A DNA stretch of 64,000 nucleotides from Guadua angustifolia (taxonomy: Eukaryota; Streptophyta; Magnoliopsida; Poales; Poaceae): assembly GCA_036346375.1 (NCBI GenBank), contig CM070515.1, forward strand, positions 9,198,423 to 9,262,422, given 5' to 3'. A model generated the notes under the pieces. That model was given only the letters and a program-made list of their open reading frames with translations. It had not been told where the DNA came from and ran no database searches. Positions 1-10,450 of the stretch are shown here, in pieces. The translations under genes were made by a program, and so were the position numbers. How positions within the stretch are numbered: position 1 is the stretch's first letter; each line of letters opens with the position of its first letter.

Positions 1-101
1 TGGAGACCCTTCTCCTCGATTAAATCAATTGTATCTTACACCAATCATTAGTGAAACTTGATGAATCGAGCAACAACCATGTACACAAACAACTCTTTGA
101 T

Positions 102-302
102 ATTCATCCCCAAGTGTTTGCATGGGTAGAGAAAGATTGATCCTAAAGTTTTCACATTTTATTGATTTGACTATTTTGGTGAAAGCAATGGTGTTCTTGA
201 TTCAGAATTACTTGTGACAATAATAGTCAAATCAATAAAACAAGTAAAACTTTATGGATCAACTTTCTGTCCACTATACCATGCAAACACTTGGGGATGA
301 AT
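102..302. repeat. Long fold-back inverted repeat (MITE- or MIR-like)
   Basis: Left arm 102-175 and right arm 222-302 are near-perfect reverse complements around a ~46-nt spacer. Both outer ends read ATTCATCCCCAAGTGTTTGC on opposite strands, and weaker pairing continues outwards to about 85 and 325. A transcript would fold into a ~75-bp hairpin. It could be a small MITE or an inverted-repeat small-RNA locus. I see no clear target-site duplication and do not recognise the family. The 303-530 stretch that follows holds nothing I can assign. Confidence 0.75.
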
Positions 303-530
303 AACATACTCTTGTGTCTATATGTGACAACAACACTACATGAACACGGTGCAATGGTTAGCCTTAGTATATGTGATAACCTACCATGTATACCTTGAAT
401 TAAGTTTTGCCTCGATTACGATTCTGCTTAGCTTACAAATTTATTTAGCTCGCTGTAGTAAAATAGCTCTTGCACATATTAACTTTAGCTTTTTCTGTAT
501 TACCATTTATCCTAAACTTATTTTTAAACC

Positions 531-2052
531 CCCTGTTATCAGATATCGGCTTTCCTGCGCCGATACACAATGAAGTAGACGGCTTATATCAGAAAATTCT
601 TACCCAGCAAACTTTTCCCTAAGAGGGGGAATTAACCCCTGGAAGGCCAAATCGGCTAGCTGGTTATCAGACAGCGTAACACTAAAACACCGATTCCATA
701 CCTCCCTGAATCTCTTGATGTAATCTGCTACCGATTCCCCAAACTTTTGTCGGACGGAACTTAGTTCTGAAATCCTAAGCTCGAGACTGCTAGAGAAAAA
801 ATATTCATAGAATCAGCTTTCCAAATCATTCTAAAAGTGGACCGAATTTGGAGGCAGATTTGTGAACCAAGTAAATGCAGTTCCCGACAAAGATAAAGGA
901 AACAGCCTAATTTTCAACCCGTCGGACTGGGCGGCCTCACCACATTGGGCAATGAATCGTCCGACGTGTTCCAGGGTGGTGACAGAATCATCCCCTGAAA
1001 ACTTGGTCAAATTAGGGACTTTGAAATTATGTGGATAAGGCATACAAGCTATATAGTCCGGATACGGCTTTCTATAGCCGGTAACTCTCCCTTTTGGCTG
1101 TAAGCCGAATTGATCTCTCAACACAGCAAAAATCTGGTCGGCCCAATTAACATTGTTGGCCGACGGAGCATTGGGGTTGTGCCAATTATGGTTGTAACTG
1201 GCATCTTGCCCCCCGAGGGCGAACTCGGGCTGCCGATCGGATTTAGCTGATAGATGTTGATGAGGCAATTGATCGTACCCATCGGTCTTTACAACCGGCG
1301 GTTCTGGTAAAGGAACAAAGGGCTCAGCATATGTAACTACCCTGTGTGGGACCGGATTCTTCAGCGGAACCGGCCCATGCAATTGAGGACCTCTACTAGA
1401 TTTGATCAGCTGAGTAGCCGATTGAATAAACACGTTGAACGGAGCCGACGGCGGTAGGTTAGCCGATACATTCAGCTTTGCAGTGTCGGTGTACACATGT
1501 TAATGCATAATTCCACCCGGACGGGAGCTTCCTGGCACCAACATAGTAGGTTGAGTCGGCATTAATGAAGGTGCTGGAGCCGACACTTTTACTATGTTGG
1601 TGTTTTGTGCCACGGAGTAAACGGGATATGTTGGGAGTGTTTGTAGTGGATCTAGCAGGCTTCCAGATGAAGCCAACTCCCAAGCGATCGACTTAACGCT
1701 ATTCTCTATCATCAGCTTTAATGTTATCACTAAGGCCAATGATTGATTAATTAATGCATGATGCACAGATTGCTCAATCATAACTGATAACTCAGCTTGA
1801 GCCAGCATGTATCGACTTACCGAGTCAGTTGAGATACCTGCATCGCCAAGAGGGTTCAGTGTTGGCAACGCAGTCTTCTAGGTAACCCCACGGTCGGGTC
1901 TTCTGGTAACAGCCTAACATCATCTCCTCCAGAGTAGTTTTTCGATCTTCGATCTCCTTGCATTGTTTTGGGGTCAAATTGTCCAATGTGGGGACGATTA
2001 TGGCTTCGGCATTGACGTCGGCTGGTGTAATAGATTTTCCTATTGAAGTCAT
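531..2052 (-). pseudogene. Ty3/gypsy gag remnant (minus strand)
   Basis: This encodes the start and capsid region of a gypsy gag. The ATG at 2052 lies just inside a primer-binding site, which fixes the start. The N-terminal part (2052 to about 1840) is in one frame; after a frameshift the rest is in a second frame. The retrotransposon-gag core is recognisable at about 1020-830, with the typical residues LFPLSLSGTAFTWFTNLPPN, followed at 800-620 by the stretch that includes FGESVADYIKRFREVWNRCF. In-frame stops occur near 1497, 831, 816 and 594. Coding similarity stops near 531 and no protease or RT follows, so the element is cut off at its 3' side. Capsid assembly is the family role; this copy cannot make an intact protein. 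Confidence 0.85.
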
Positions 2053-2060
2053 CTTTCCGT

Positions 2061-2078
2061 GTCCCACCGGGCGTGCCA
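2061..2078 (-). other. Primer-binding site of the minus-strand gypsy element
   Basis: The minus strand reads TGGCACGCCCGGTGGGAC a few bases downstream of the LTR end and just before the gag ATG at 2052. Position and sequence fit the tRNA primer site of grass gypsy elements. Confidence 0.65.
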
Positions 2079-2082
2079 AGAG

Positions 2083-2830
2083 TGTGTTGACGCCAAAAAC
2101 TGGAAGTAGGGTTCCTAGTTTCGACACACCAGACGAACACCTGGTTCAAAGCGTGCAAACCGATTTGACCCTGCAATTGGTAAAGAAACGTGTAGGACTC
2201 GCCTAAAGCCGATCTTGTGTGACAATCGGCTTAATTCCGATCAGCTGAAAGCTGATCAGATCAAAACCAGTGATTAGCCAATCGAGGCTAGCTGAAGGAT
2301 AAAGGCAGATCAGCTCACGAAAAGCGTCATAAAAATGAAAATAAACCAAACCTAAAGCGTAATCGATGAAGATCAATAATCGGCGATGCGCAACTTTATT
2401 TATTAAAAATCGACTCACAAGACTAAGTTACAAAACTAAAAGCTAATCAACAAAAAATAAATGTAGATGTGAATTTAGCTGAGGTGTGTCTTTCTAGCCA
2501 GCCTGGGCTCATCTTATATACCCTTTGGCCGATTCGGGTCCTGGTACAATACGACACCAAACGAATCCATGTTGGCTTAGGTTTCCTAAACAATCTTATC
2601 TTTCCAAATATCTCCAAACCGTGCACTATCCAAACTCTGCTAATCTCGGAATGCCGATAAATCCGTACGAGCCAAATTTTGGTGCAAACAGAGGTGCATC
2701 TATGCATCGCTATTTGAAAGCTACACAAATATTAAAGCACGAATTGTTTCTAGGTTTATACAGCCATCGAATCTACTTGAATTCTAGTTACCGGCGGATC
2801 AAGGCTTGGTCAGATTTGAGCTGACTATTG
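2083..2830 (-). repeat. 5' LTR of the minus-strand gypsy element (outer edge uncertain)
   Basis: On the minus strand the LTR ends in TTTTTGGCGTCAACA next to the primer-binding site. A TATA box (GGTATATAAG) lies at about 2515-2525, giving a U3-R-U5 order consistent with transcription toward gag. The outer edge is only a guess because no second LTR is present for comparison. Confidence 0.6.
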
Positions 2831-4107
2831 TTTGGGCTTAGGTCAGAGTTGGGTTAGACCCATTTTAAGTAGGGCTTTATTTGAGGTGTTTTCTTATGAT
2901 TGAACTCCCAGTTATTTCCTGGCTGTCGGTTTTTTACTAGCAGGATGAAAGTGGTGTGAGCGTGAGGCCATAACTTGGTGCAAGAGGTGGCTTCTGACAA
3001 GAGTGATCCTTTCAACGGTAGGATCTTAGCGGGCATTATTACATTGATGGAGCTTTATAGGGGTATTGTCGAGATTTTTTCTACCGCACACCAAAGAAAG
3101 TGTGTATTTGGTGAAAAGAGACAATCATGTCTTGTGGGTAAAACTGTACAACTTCTATAGAGTGTAAAACTAATTGGTTAGATATGCCTAAGGTTATGGT
3201 CATGATGAGCAAGCCATTCATGGATTAGATTTTGACATTTCATAAATAATTTCAGAAAGAAAATATTTAGGATGAAGAGATTCCATCATGGGAGCAATGG
3301 GTAAGTTTCAGAAGTGATTCCTGAGTTAAAAGATGATTTAAAAAATTTCTTAAAATTATGCAATTAAAAATATAATAAAATACATGTAAAATCACTGCTT
3401 TACACTAAACTTAACCATATAACCCTCCTTTGTCACCTTCACATTATTACTGCATTTTCTATGTAACGTTTGGAATACTTTTATTATTCATTCTTGCTTA
3501 CTCTATTGTTTTACAGGAGGAAGTCTATGATGGTGAGGATAAGAAAACTAGGTCGCTTCCCAGTCGATTGCCTGTAGAAAATCTATTAGGCTTTACTATT
3601 GTTCTGATTGTTTCAGCTGCTTTAATATTATTAGGCCTCGTGTCACTCATTTTGTAACCGCCAAATTAATTAATGAAATATGGTTGATATGTTGTGATAT
3701 TGTCTCTCTGTGTGTACTAGGTTTTATGGACTAGTATGGGATACATGGAGGATTTCGATGATATATTCTTGGGGTTACGACATAGGTGGGGTCGGATCTC
3801 ACCTATCGATGAAAGAATTTTTGTTTCTGATTTGTATTTTAATTTTCTCAAATAAATTATTTCTTTAAATATAAAAATAGCAAAAATCATTTATAAAATA
3901 CTGAAAATTCAGGAAAATCTCGAAAAATCAAAAGCAAATGCTTAAATAATAATTTGCAATTTTTAGAATATTACAATCGTCTATGGGGTAAATTGCAAAA
4001 CTATATGATTACAACCATCGATCGTTAATTAGTTATTTGTTTAGTGCTTATTAGTGAAAAGTTCCAAAGTGAGCTAAAAATGAGAGAAAGCATGATGATG
4101 CAAATTC
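2831..4107. other. Unassigned A+T-rich intergenic DNA
   Basis: I find no recognisable gene here. The 3880-3985 stretch is very A+T-rich and resembles the tail of some grass gypsy LTRs, but no partner or boundary is visible. A 75-codon frame at 3430-3657 would have two hydrophobic segments, but nothing supports it as a gene. Confidence 0.4.
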
Positions 4108-5000
4108 TGTTGGTACTTGTCGGCATACTTTACGTTAGGGTACCCTCTCCGTCATGAGACAAGTAAGACCACGTGGCGGCGGCGTGCGGTGACGTCGAGC
4201 CCTACTCGCCGGGCGGCAAGCCTCGTGGTGGTGGCTGGCAGCAATGGCGATTAGGGCCCACTCGTGGGCGGCATCGCCCATGTGGCGGTGGCGGGCGTCG
4301 AGCCCCACTCGCTAGGTGACCGACCACGTGGCGGCTGGCGGTGGCGGTGATCGAGCCCACTCATGGGCGGCTAGCCCACGTGGCGGCCGCCCGGCGCTGG
4401 TGTTGTGGCGTCGACGCCCCACTCGTAGGCGGCAAGCCCACGTGGTGGCTGGCGGTAACAGCGATCGAGCCCCACTCGCGGCGGCCCCCGTTGCGACTGG
4501 CGAGTAATGGCGATCAAGCCCCTGCGCTGGGCGGCCGGCCCATGCGCCATGACACGTTGTGTCAGAGCCATTGATTGCGAAGAGTTCTGTTGTCGACACG
4601 ACGACGGCCCATCCCTTTGACGCCTCACACCTAACCCGTCGCAGGAAAGTCACATCCCGGGTGGACCGGGCGAAGTCATACAGCGACGTGGAGAATGAGG
4701 CTTGGGGGACAGGACTACAGTGATGGGCGTAATAAATGTATCGTAGATAGTATGATGTCACCTTCTCACCTGCCCGAGCCAGCCCAGTCTATATATGGGA
4801 GCTCTGGTGCATGAGAGAGGGGGCGGAACGGACTGAGAGAGAAAGAAAGGGAAAAAGAGAGAGCAAAAAATGAGCAGAAAACCTGAGGGAAAAGCATTGT
4901 AACCGGCTCAATATACATCAACAAAGATCTAGCAGGACGTAGGGCTGTTACCCACACTGGGGGCCCGAACTTGGGTACATTGGTATGTTCTTTGATCTGT
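4108..5000 (+). repeat. LTR-like fragment with GC-rich U3
   Basis: It begins TGTTGGTACTTGTCGG, carries a GC-rich minisatellite, a TATA box (TATATATG, 4790-4797), and then an R-like segment at 4925-4970 (GACGTAGGGCTGTTACCC then GGGGGCCCGAACTTGGG). That segment resembles the R motif of the complete LTRs at 5368-5835 and of the solo LTR at 21396. No partner LTR or internal domain is visible, so this is probably a truncated or solo LTR of a related lineage. The right edge is uncertain. Confidence 0.5.
4160..4540. repeat. GC-rich minisatellite inside the LTR-like fragment
   Basis: There are about six diverged units containing CCCACTCG, GGCGGCAAGCC, CACGTGG and GGCTGGCGG. Starts near 4199, 4257, 4301, 4356, 4419 and 4470 give spacings of about 44-63 bp. 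The base composition differs sharply from the flanks. Open frames on both strands here are a side effect of the GC-rich repeat. Confidence 0.7.
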
Positions 5001-5367
5001 TGACCCTTGGATCCCTCGAGGGAGAGCCATTAGGATGTCCGACCGTGAAGACGCCCTCTACCAAACCTTATTCTCCGTCCTAGGAGAAATCCTGCCGGTG
5101 AAATACGCCGATAGTACTGTATTGACACACCGAGTTGGCTCTTCTGACTCACCGCCGGTAACAAGGGAGACCTCCTCTGATGCCATGTATATCTTATCCA
5201 GAAAGGATAGTAGAGCAGGTCGTTTCCTTGAGGTCCTTCGAAGGTAACTGAAACTCTACCGTACGTGACACGGGGACGAAGAAGCATTTAAGAAAGCGCA
5301 GTGGTTCCTTCCCCTTGAGAAGACTTGATAGCAGATATCTACGGTCTACCAATGTACAAGTGGCTAG
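5001..5367. other. Flanking DNA left of the Tat-element insertion
   Basis: A 70-codon frame (5035-5247) is open, but I do not recognise it and it has no supporting context. The last five bases (GCTAG, 5363-5367) are the left target-site duplication of the element that follows. Confidence 0.4.
5363..5367. repeat. Target-site duplication GCTAG (left)
   Basis: Identical to 17028-17032 immediately outside the other LTR. A 5-bp duplication is what Ty3/gypsy integrase makes. Confidence 0.9.
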
Positions 5368-5835
5368 TGTGGAGTACATGAACCCTAGGTATCCACAAGG
5401 CAGGCCGAACGGATCATCTAGGGGAGGATGGGCTGGGCCAGCAGCATGAAGATGGATACCACCTGGGCCGCTTCCAATGCGCGCGACAAGAGGATTCTAA
5501 AGATAGCAACCAACTTTATTTAGGTAGGATACGAGTATAATCCTGACCGTTATCACGTTTAGCGGATAAGGAAAGAAATATATCTCCATCTTGTAACCAT
5601 TTAGGACTCTCCTTTGTGACAGCACCCCTCTACTATATAAAGAGGGGTAGGGTAACATCATCATAAGAAGATCATCAGCAGTAAGCTAGACACACATAAT
5701 CCCAGAGCACAGGACTAGGGTATTATCTCCTCCGCGAGAGCTTGAACCTATATATTTCCTGCGTCTTATACTACCATTGAGTTTGGGTCCAATGCCTAGC
5801 CGCGTTATCATTATTGCTGACAACAAATGTCGACA
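5368..5835 (+). repeat. 5' LTR of the Tat element
   Basis: 468 bp, TG...CA. TATA box TATATAAA at 5634-5641, followed by an R-like motif (AGGGTATTATCTCC then GAGCTTGAACC). Confidence 0.95.
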
Positions 5836-5855
5836 ATTGACGTGCCAAGTAGGGG
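5836..5855 (+). other. Primer-binding-site region of the Tat element
   Basis: GACGTGCCAAGTAGGGGG starts three bases after the 5' LTR, in the position of the primer site. It resembles a decayed TGGC-type primer motif. The exact tRNA is not assigned. Confidence 0.55.
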
Positions 5856-5884
5856 GTTAATCAGGATCAATCTCGTCGAGCTCG

Positions 5885-7633
5885 ATGGCGATCCTCAGCG
5901 GAGTTGTTGTCACCTTCGCACCCGCTCAGGCCTTCCGCTTCGGGAGCTTGGACTTCGTCGACGATAATCTCGGTAGGCTCACCCTTTCGGATTCGGACCA
6001 GATCCAATCTGGAAGTGGTGCCATTGCTCCTTCGACCGAACAACTGCTCGAATCGGGGAATGCCACGGCCATCTGCTCTCGGGCAGTAAGCCGGGGGTTT
6101 GCTCCTCGACTCGGACACGGAAAAGGTCCGGTCAAGGATGAGTCCCGAGTGGTGGGCAACATCAATAGCAAACCACTCGGATTTGGAGATCAGTTTAGTC
6201 TGTCTCCTTGTTCTTCTGATTCAAAGGGCTGTGTAGGAAGCTGCCAAGGCTTTCGCAGCATCTTCATGATTGAAGATCATCAGACTGAGTCCCAACAGCA
6301 GAAGGATGCCGCGGATACCGCGGAGGCAGAGCGCCTTCGTCATGAAGCCCAAGAGGCACGAGCGAAGTCTCTCCAAATCAGGGGCCGCAATGCCAATGAG
6401 GACATCCTGCAGATGAAGATGGGGAACCAATTGGTTTTCCATACCCCTCATCAGAACATCATCGCCTCAAAGACGCTACTTGACACCTTGGGACCAATGC
6501 TCGGTTCCAACAGCCCAGCTGTCCCAATCGTGGCCCAAGTTAAGGCCATGGTGATGGTGGCAGCGATTTAACACAACCAGGAAGAACCAGCGAAGAAGGC
6601 ATGGTCTCGAGCCCGCGCGGCCACTCAGACTGCAAGCAGCAATACTGCCCATAGTCGGTCCATGCGCGGCCGGCAAGAGCTTTGTCGAGGCGAGGATGCC
6701 CGCCGGAGCATCAGCCATGATCTTCGTTTGGACCTTAATGCCAGGCGACGTGAGCGGGAAGATGATGAACGCCGCCGGCGCGAAGACGACTATGAGCGTT
6801 TCGGCATCGACCATGATGCCCGGGACGACCGCAAGGATCTACACTACCGCGGCCGAAACGATGACGAGGTCCATCGAGTTAGAACGCCACCTCAACGATC
6901 TTCGCACCGGCGTAGCGACGGGCCCATTGATGGTGTCCACGCTTTCACTCTCTGGCTCCGCCGAGTGGTCTGGCCCGAAGGTTTCAATCCTAAAAGCATC
7001 ACCAAATTCGATGGGGAGAGGGACCCAGAAGCTTGGCTACAGGTCTATTCTCTCGCTATCAAGGCAGCCGAAGGTGACCACAATGTTATGGCGAACTATT
7101 TGCCGGTCACGCTCACCCCGTCGGCTCAAGCTTGGCTCACAGGACTTCCAGAGAACTCAATAGATTCCTTGGGAGATCTTTGTGACTAGTTCATCGCTAA
7201 CTTTCAGGGCACTTATGAGAGGCCTGGGACCCCGTGGGACTTATACCAGCTCCATTAGAAAGGATGAGTCTCTTCGAGAGTTCATCAGGCGTTTTATGCT
7301 GAAAAAGAACACAATTCGGGATGTCTCTGAAGCAGTCGTCATAGCGGCATTCCAAAAGGGCGTCTGCGATGCTGACTTGATCAACAAGATGTCCCGGAAG
7401 CCATCGTCTACGGTAAAAGAGATGTTCGCCCTAGCGGATCGCTATGCCACGGCCTCGGATGCCCTAGCCAAGCACTAAGAGGATCATCCATGGCAGTGGG
7501 ACAAAAAGGATCACGCTGAGTCCTCCAAGCAGAAAGACCGAAAGCGGAAAGGCAAGGAGTTGGTCGCGGTAGTGGAGCGCGGTCGGCCTCAAGCGCCCCG
7601 GACGGATGACTATGACTAGGTAATGGATGCATC
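5885..7633 (+). pseudogene. gag of the Tat element
   Basis: The frame opens at 5885 and continues to 7189, with a stop at 6569. An Arg/Asp/Glu-rich linker (6690-6880) leads to the gag core at 6990-7190 (KSITKFDGERDPEAWLQVYS). Stops follow at 7187 and 7256, then a 1-bp frameshift near 7260. The next frame (to 7478) carries ESLREFIRRFM, then stops at 7476 and 7617. After another shift near 7631 comes a C-PFHPKGKH stretch that looks like the zinc-knuckle region. The family role is capsid and RNA packaging. The breaks rule out an intact product. Confidence 0.9.
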
Positions 7634-8500
7634 TGTCCTTTTCATCCCAAGGGGAAGCATGTCGACAAGAACTACTTCACTCTTAAAAGGTTCGCGAAGG
7701 AAAGCAACAAGCGAGCGTGCCAAGATAAAGGAGAGGCGAGCAAGAAGCAAGACCCCCTGAAGATGATGGAGGCGAATACCATACGACCGAACGCGAGCTC
7801 AACTACATATTCAGGGGCTCGGTAGCGTATGAGTCCAAGCTGAAGCAGAAACTTACCGCTCGGGAGGTCAACGCAGATCGCCAAGCAACCCCCAATACCG
7901 AGGTGGTCGAGGGTCCCAATCACATTCGACCGCTCAGATCATCCTGACCATATTCCTTACCCAGGTAGATATCCTCTAGTACTCGACCCTGTTATTTGCA
8001 GCATCAGGCTCAAGAGAGTGCTGGTCGACGGAGGGAGTGGACTCAATGTTCTTTTCTCCAAGACCTTCGATGATATGAAGATCCCCCACTTCGAGCTGAA
8101 GCGTGGATCATCGCCGTTCCACAGGGTAATCCCTGGGATCTCGACGGTACCACTCGGGCAGATCACCCTGCCGGTCACATTCGGGACCAAGGACAACTAC
8201 CAAACGGGATACCTTAACTTTGAAGTAGCTGATTTCAAGACGGCATACCATGCCATCTTGGAAAGGCCGGGCCTAGCCAGATTCATGGCTGTGCCTCATT
8301 ATACTTACCTTGCGCTGAAGATGCTAGGACCAAAGGGCATTATCACAATTCGTGGTGATGTCAAACGGTCCTTCGTGTGCGACAGGAGAGCTGCGAGATG
8401 GCTGAGAAGCAAGAAGCAGCGGCTAATCGGGAGAAGATCCGTCTGGCGGCTACGCTCCACCAGAACGAAGTAGGCCAAGCAAAACATGAAGCCCGATAGG
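7634..8500 (+). pseudogene. Aspartic protease of the Tat element
   Basis: The retropepsin active site is visible at 8015-8045 as LVDGGSGLN; the DGGS form is the usual one for this lineage. It is followed by the flap-like region and by AYHAILERPGLARFMAVPHY at about 8245-8305. Two frameshifts lie upstream (near 7770 and 7918) and another downstream near 8390. In the family this enzyme cuts the Gag-Pol polyprotein. Confidence 0.85.
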
Positions 8501-9490
8501 GGAATCAAGAAGGTGATACTTGACCCGTCCAACTAGGCCCAAGTGGTCCTGATTGGGATAGAGCTCGATCACAAATAGGAAGACGCACTCGTCACTTTCC
8601 TTCAGGCAAACCGGGACATTTTTGCTTGGAAGCCATCAGATATACCTGGTGTCCCTAGGGAGGTGATCGAGCACTCCCTCAACGTCGACGAGAAGACAAA
8701 GCCCATCAAGCAGCGGCTCCGGCGGTTTGTGCAGGATCGCTGTGATGCTATCAGGGCAGAGATCACTAAGCTTTTAGCCGTAGGATTCGTAAAAGAAGTG
8801 TATCATCCCGACTGGTTAGCGAACCCAGTTCTTGTTCGTAAAAAGAATAAAAGTTAGCGCATGTGTGTTGATTATACCGATCTCAATAAGGCATGTCCAA
8901 AAGATCCATTTGGATTACCTCGCATTGACCAGGTGGTGGATTCGACCGCTGGGTATGAGCTCTTGAGTTTTCTAGATGCCTACTCGGGATATCACCAGAT
9001 CAGGTTGAAAGAAGAAGATTGCATCAAGACCTCGTTCACCACCCCGTTTGGCACTTTCTGCTATGTTACAATGCCATTCGGGTTGAAAAACGCTGGCGCA
9101 ACCTATCAATGCGTGATACAGCGGTGTTTTCACACTCAACTCGGACGCAACATAGAAGCATACGTGGATAATGTCGTTGTCAAATCTCGCGTGAAGGAGG
9201 ATCTCATATCTGATTTGGCCGAGACATTTGAAAGCCTGAGGGCCTACAAGATGAAGCTCAACCCCGACAAGTGTGTCTTCGGAGTCTTTTCGGGAAAGCT
9301 ACTCGGATTTATTATGTCGCATCGCGGTATCGAGGCAAACCCAGAGAAGATCAACGCCATCCTGAAGATGAAACCCCCGACTTGCCAAAAGGACATTCAG
9401 AAACTCACAGGATGCATAGTGGCACTCGGCAGATTCATTTCCTACCTAGGATCGCAGGGGATGCCGTTTTATAAGCTCCTGAAGAAATAG
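8501..9490 (+). pseudogene. Reverse transcriptase of the Tat element
   Basis: The RT domain runs from about 8690 to 9480. Visible motifs are PVLVRKKN (near 8826), CVDYTDLNKACPKDPFGLP (8864-8920), FLDAYSGYHQI (near 8969), TMPFGLKNAGATYQ (near 9068), AYVDNVVVKS (near 9158) and LLGFIMSHRGIEANPEK (near 9298). The catalytic box reads YVDN instead of YxDD, so one of the two metal-binding aspartates is Asn. In-frame TAG stops occur at 8534, 8576, 8855 and 9488. RNA-templated cDNA synthesis is the family function; this copy must be inactive. Confidence 0.95.
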
Positions 9491-9982
9491 GGCAACTTCC
9501 AGTGGACTCCCGAGGCGCAGCAGGCTTTTGAGGATCTTAAGGCATTCTTGACCACGCCGCCGATATTGGTCTCACCGATGCCCGAAGAACCCCTTTTGCT
9601 CTACAAAGCGACAACAACTCATGTAGTCAGCGCTGCAATCGTTGTGGAGCGGGAGGAGGCGGGACACCTGCAGAAGGTTCAGCACCCAGTTTATTTCGTC
9701 AACGAGGTGCTGGGCGAGTCCAAGTTACGATACCCTCAAGTGCAGAAGCTATTGTATGCCGTACTACTTACCTCTCGCAAGCTTAAGCACTATTTTCAAG
9801 AGCATTCAATTTCGGTGGTTACTTCTTTTTCGATTGGGGACATACTTCACAATTGGGAAGCCATTGGGAGGATCGCGAAGTGGGCAGTCGAGCTTGGAGC
9901 CTTCGAGATCTGTTTTAAGCCACGAACCGCCATCAAGTCCCAAGTACTTGCTGACTTCACCGTTGAGTGGGTAGAGCTGTAG
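9491..9982 (+). pseudogene. First RNase H domain of the Tat element
   Basis: It continues directly from RT with FQWTPEAQQAF (9500-9532), then LLLYKATTTHVVSAAIVVE (near 9594) and QHPVYFVNEVLGESKLRYPQ (near 9680). The first catalytic aspartate expected after LLLY is not present, in keeping with the known degeneration of the original RNase H in Tat elements that have a second one. The domain ends in a TAG at 9980. Confidence 0.8.
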
Positions 9983-10450
9983 AATCCCACAACCATTGAG
10001 GAGCTCGAGTACTGAACAATTTACTTCGTGGTTCCCTCATGCTCAGCGGCGCGGGGCTGGCGTAGTGCTCATCTCCCCGACAGGGGGTCGGCTGAAGTAC
10101 GCCCTTCAAATCCATTTTTTGGCATCAAACAATGCCGCCGAGTATGAGGCACTCATCAACAGGCTCCGTATCGCCATATCGCTTGGTATCCGACGATTGA
10201 TAGTTTGCGGGGACTCCCACCTGGTGATTAATCAAGTGCAGAAAGACTAGTCGTGCGTCGGTGATAATATGGCAACATATTGCCAGGAAGTGTGTAAGTT
10301 GGAGGGCAACTTCGATGGGCTGGAGCTTATCCATGTGCTTCGCTGAGACAATGAGGCAGCAGACAAACTCGCAAGATTAGGCTCCAGTCGGGCGACAGTT
10401 CCGGCTGGCGTATTTGTCGAAGAGCTCCACAAACCCATGATAAGCTGACA
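9983..10450 (+). pseudogene. Second, archaeal-type RNase H (aRNH) of the Tat element
   Basis: The lineage-specific second RNase H is recognised by GAGVVLISPTGGRLKYALQ (10056-10110), ASNNAAEYEALINRLRIA (10122-10175), CGDSHLVINQVQKD (10206-10247) and DNEAADKLARLGS (10347-10385). Stops occur at 10013, 10248, 10344 and 10446. Two small deletions near 10028-10060 shift the frame exactly where the first catalytic aspartate of the domain should lie. Removal of RNA from the RNA:DNA hybrid is the family role. Confidence 0.8.

Noticed and set aside
340..573. 77-codon frame on the plus strand
   Set aside because: A+T-rich, no domain, next to a fold-back repeat; no sign of a gene.
3430..3657. 75-codon frame with two hydrophobic stretches
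   Set aside because: Single short frame in A+T-rich DNA with no homologue recognised; hydrophobic runs are expected from T-rich sequence.
4312..4761. 149-codon minus-strand frame
   Set aside because: Open only because of the GC-rich minisatellite; the opposite strand is open too.
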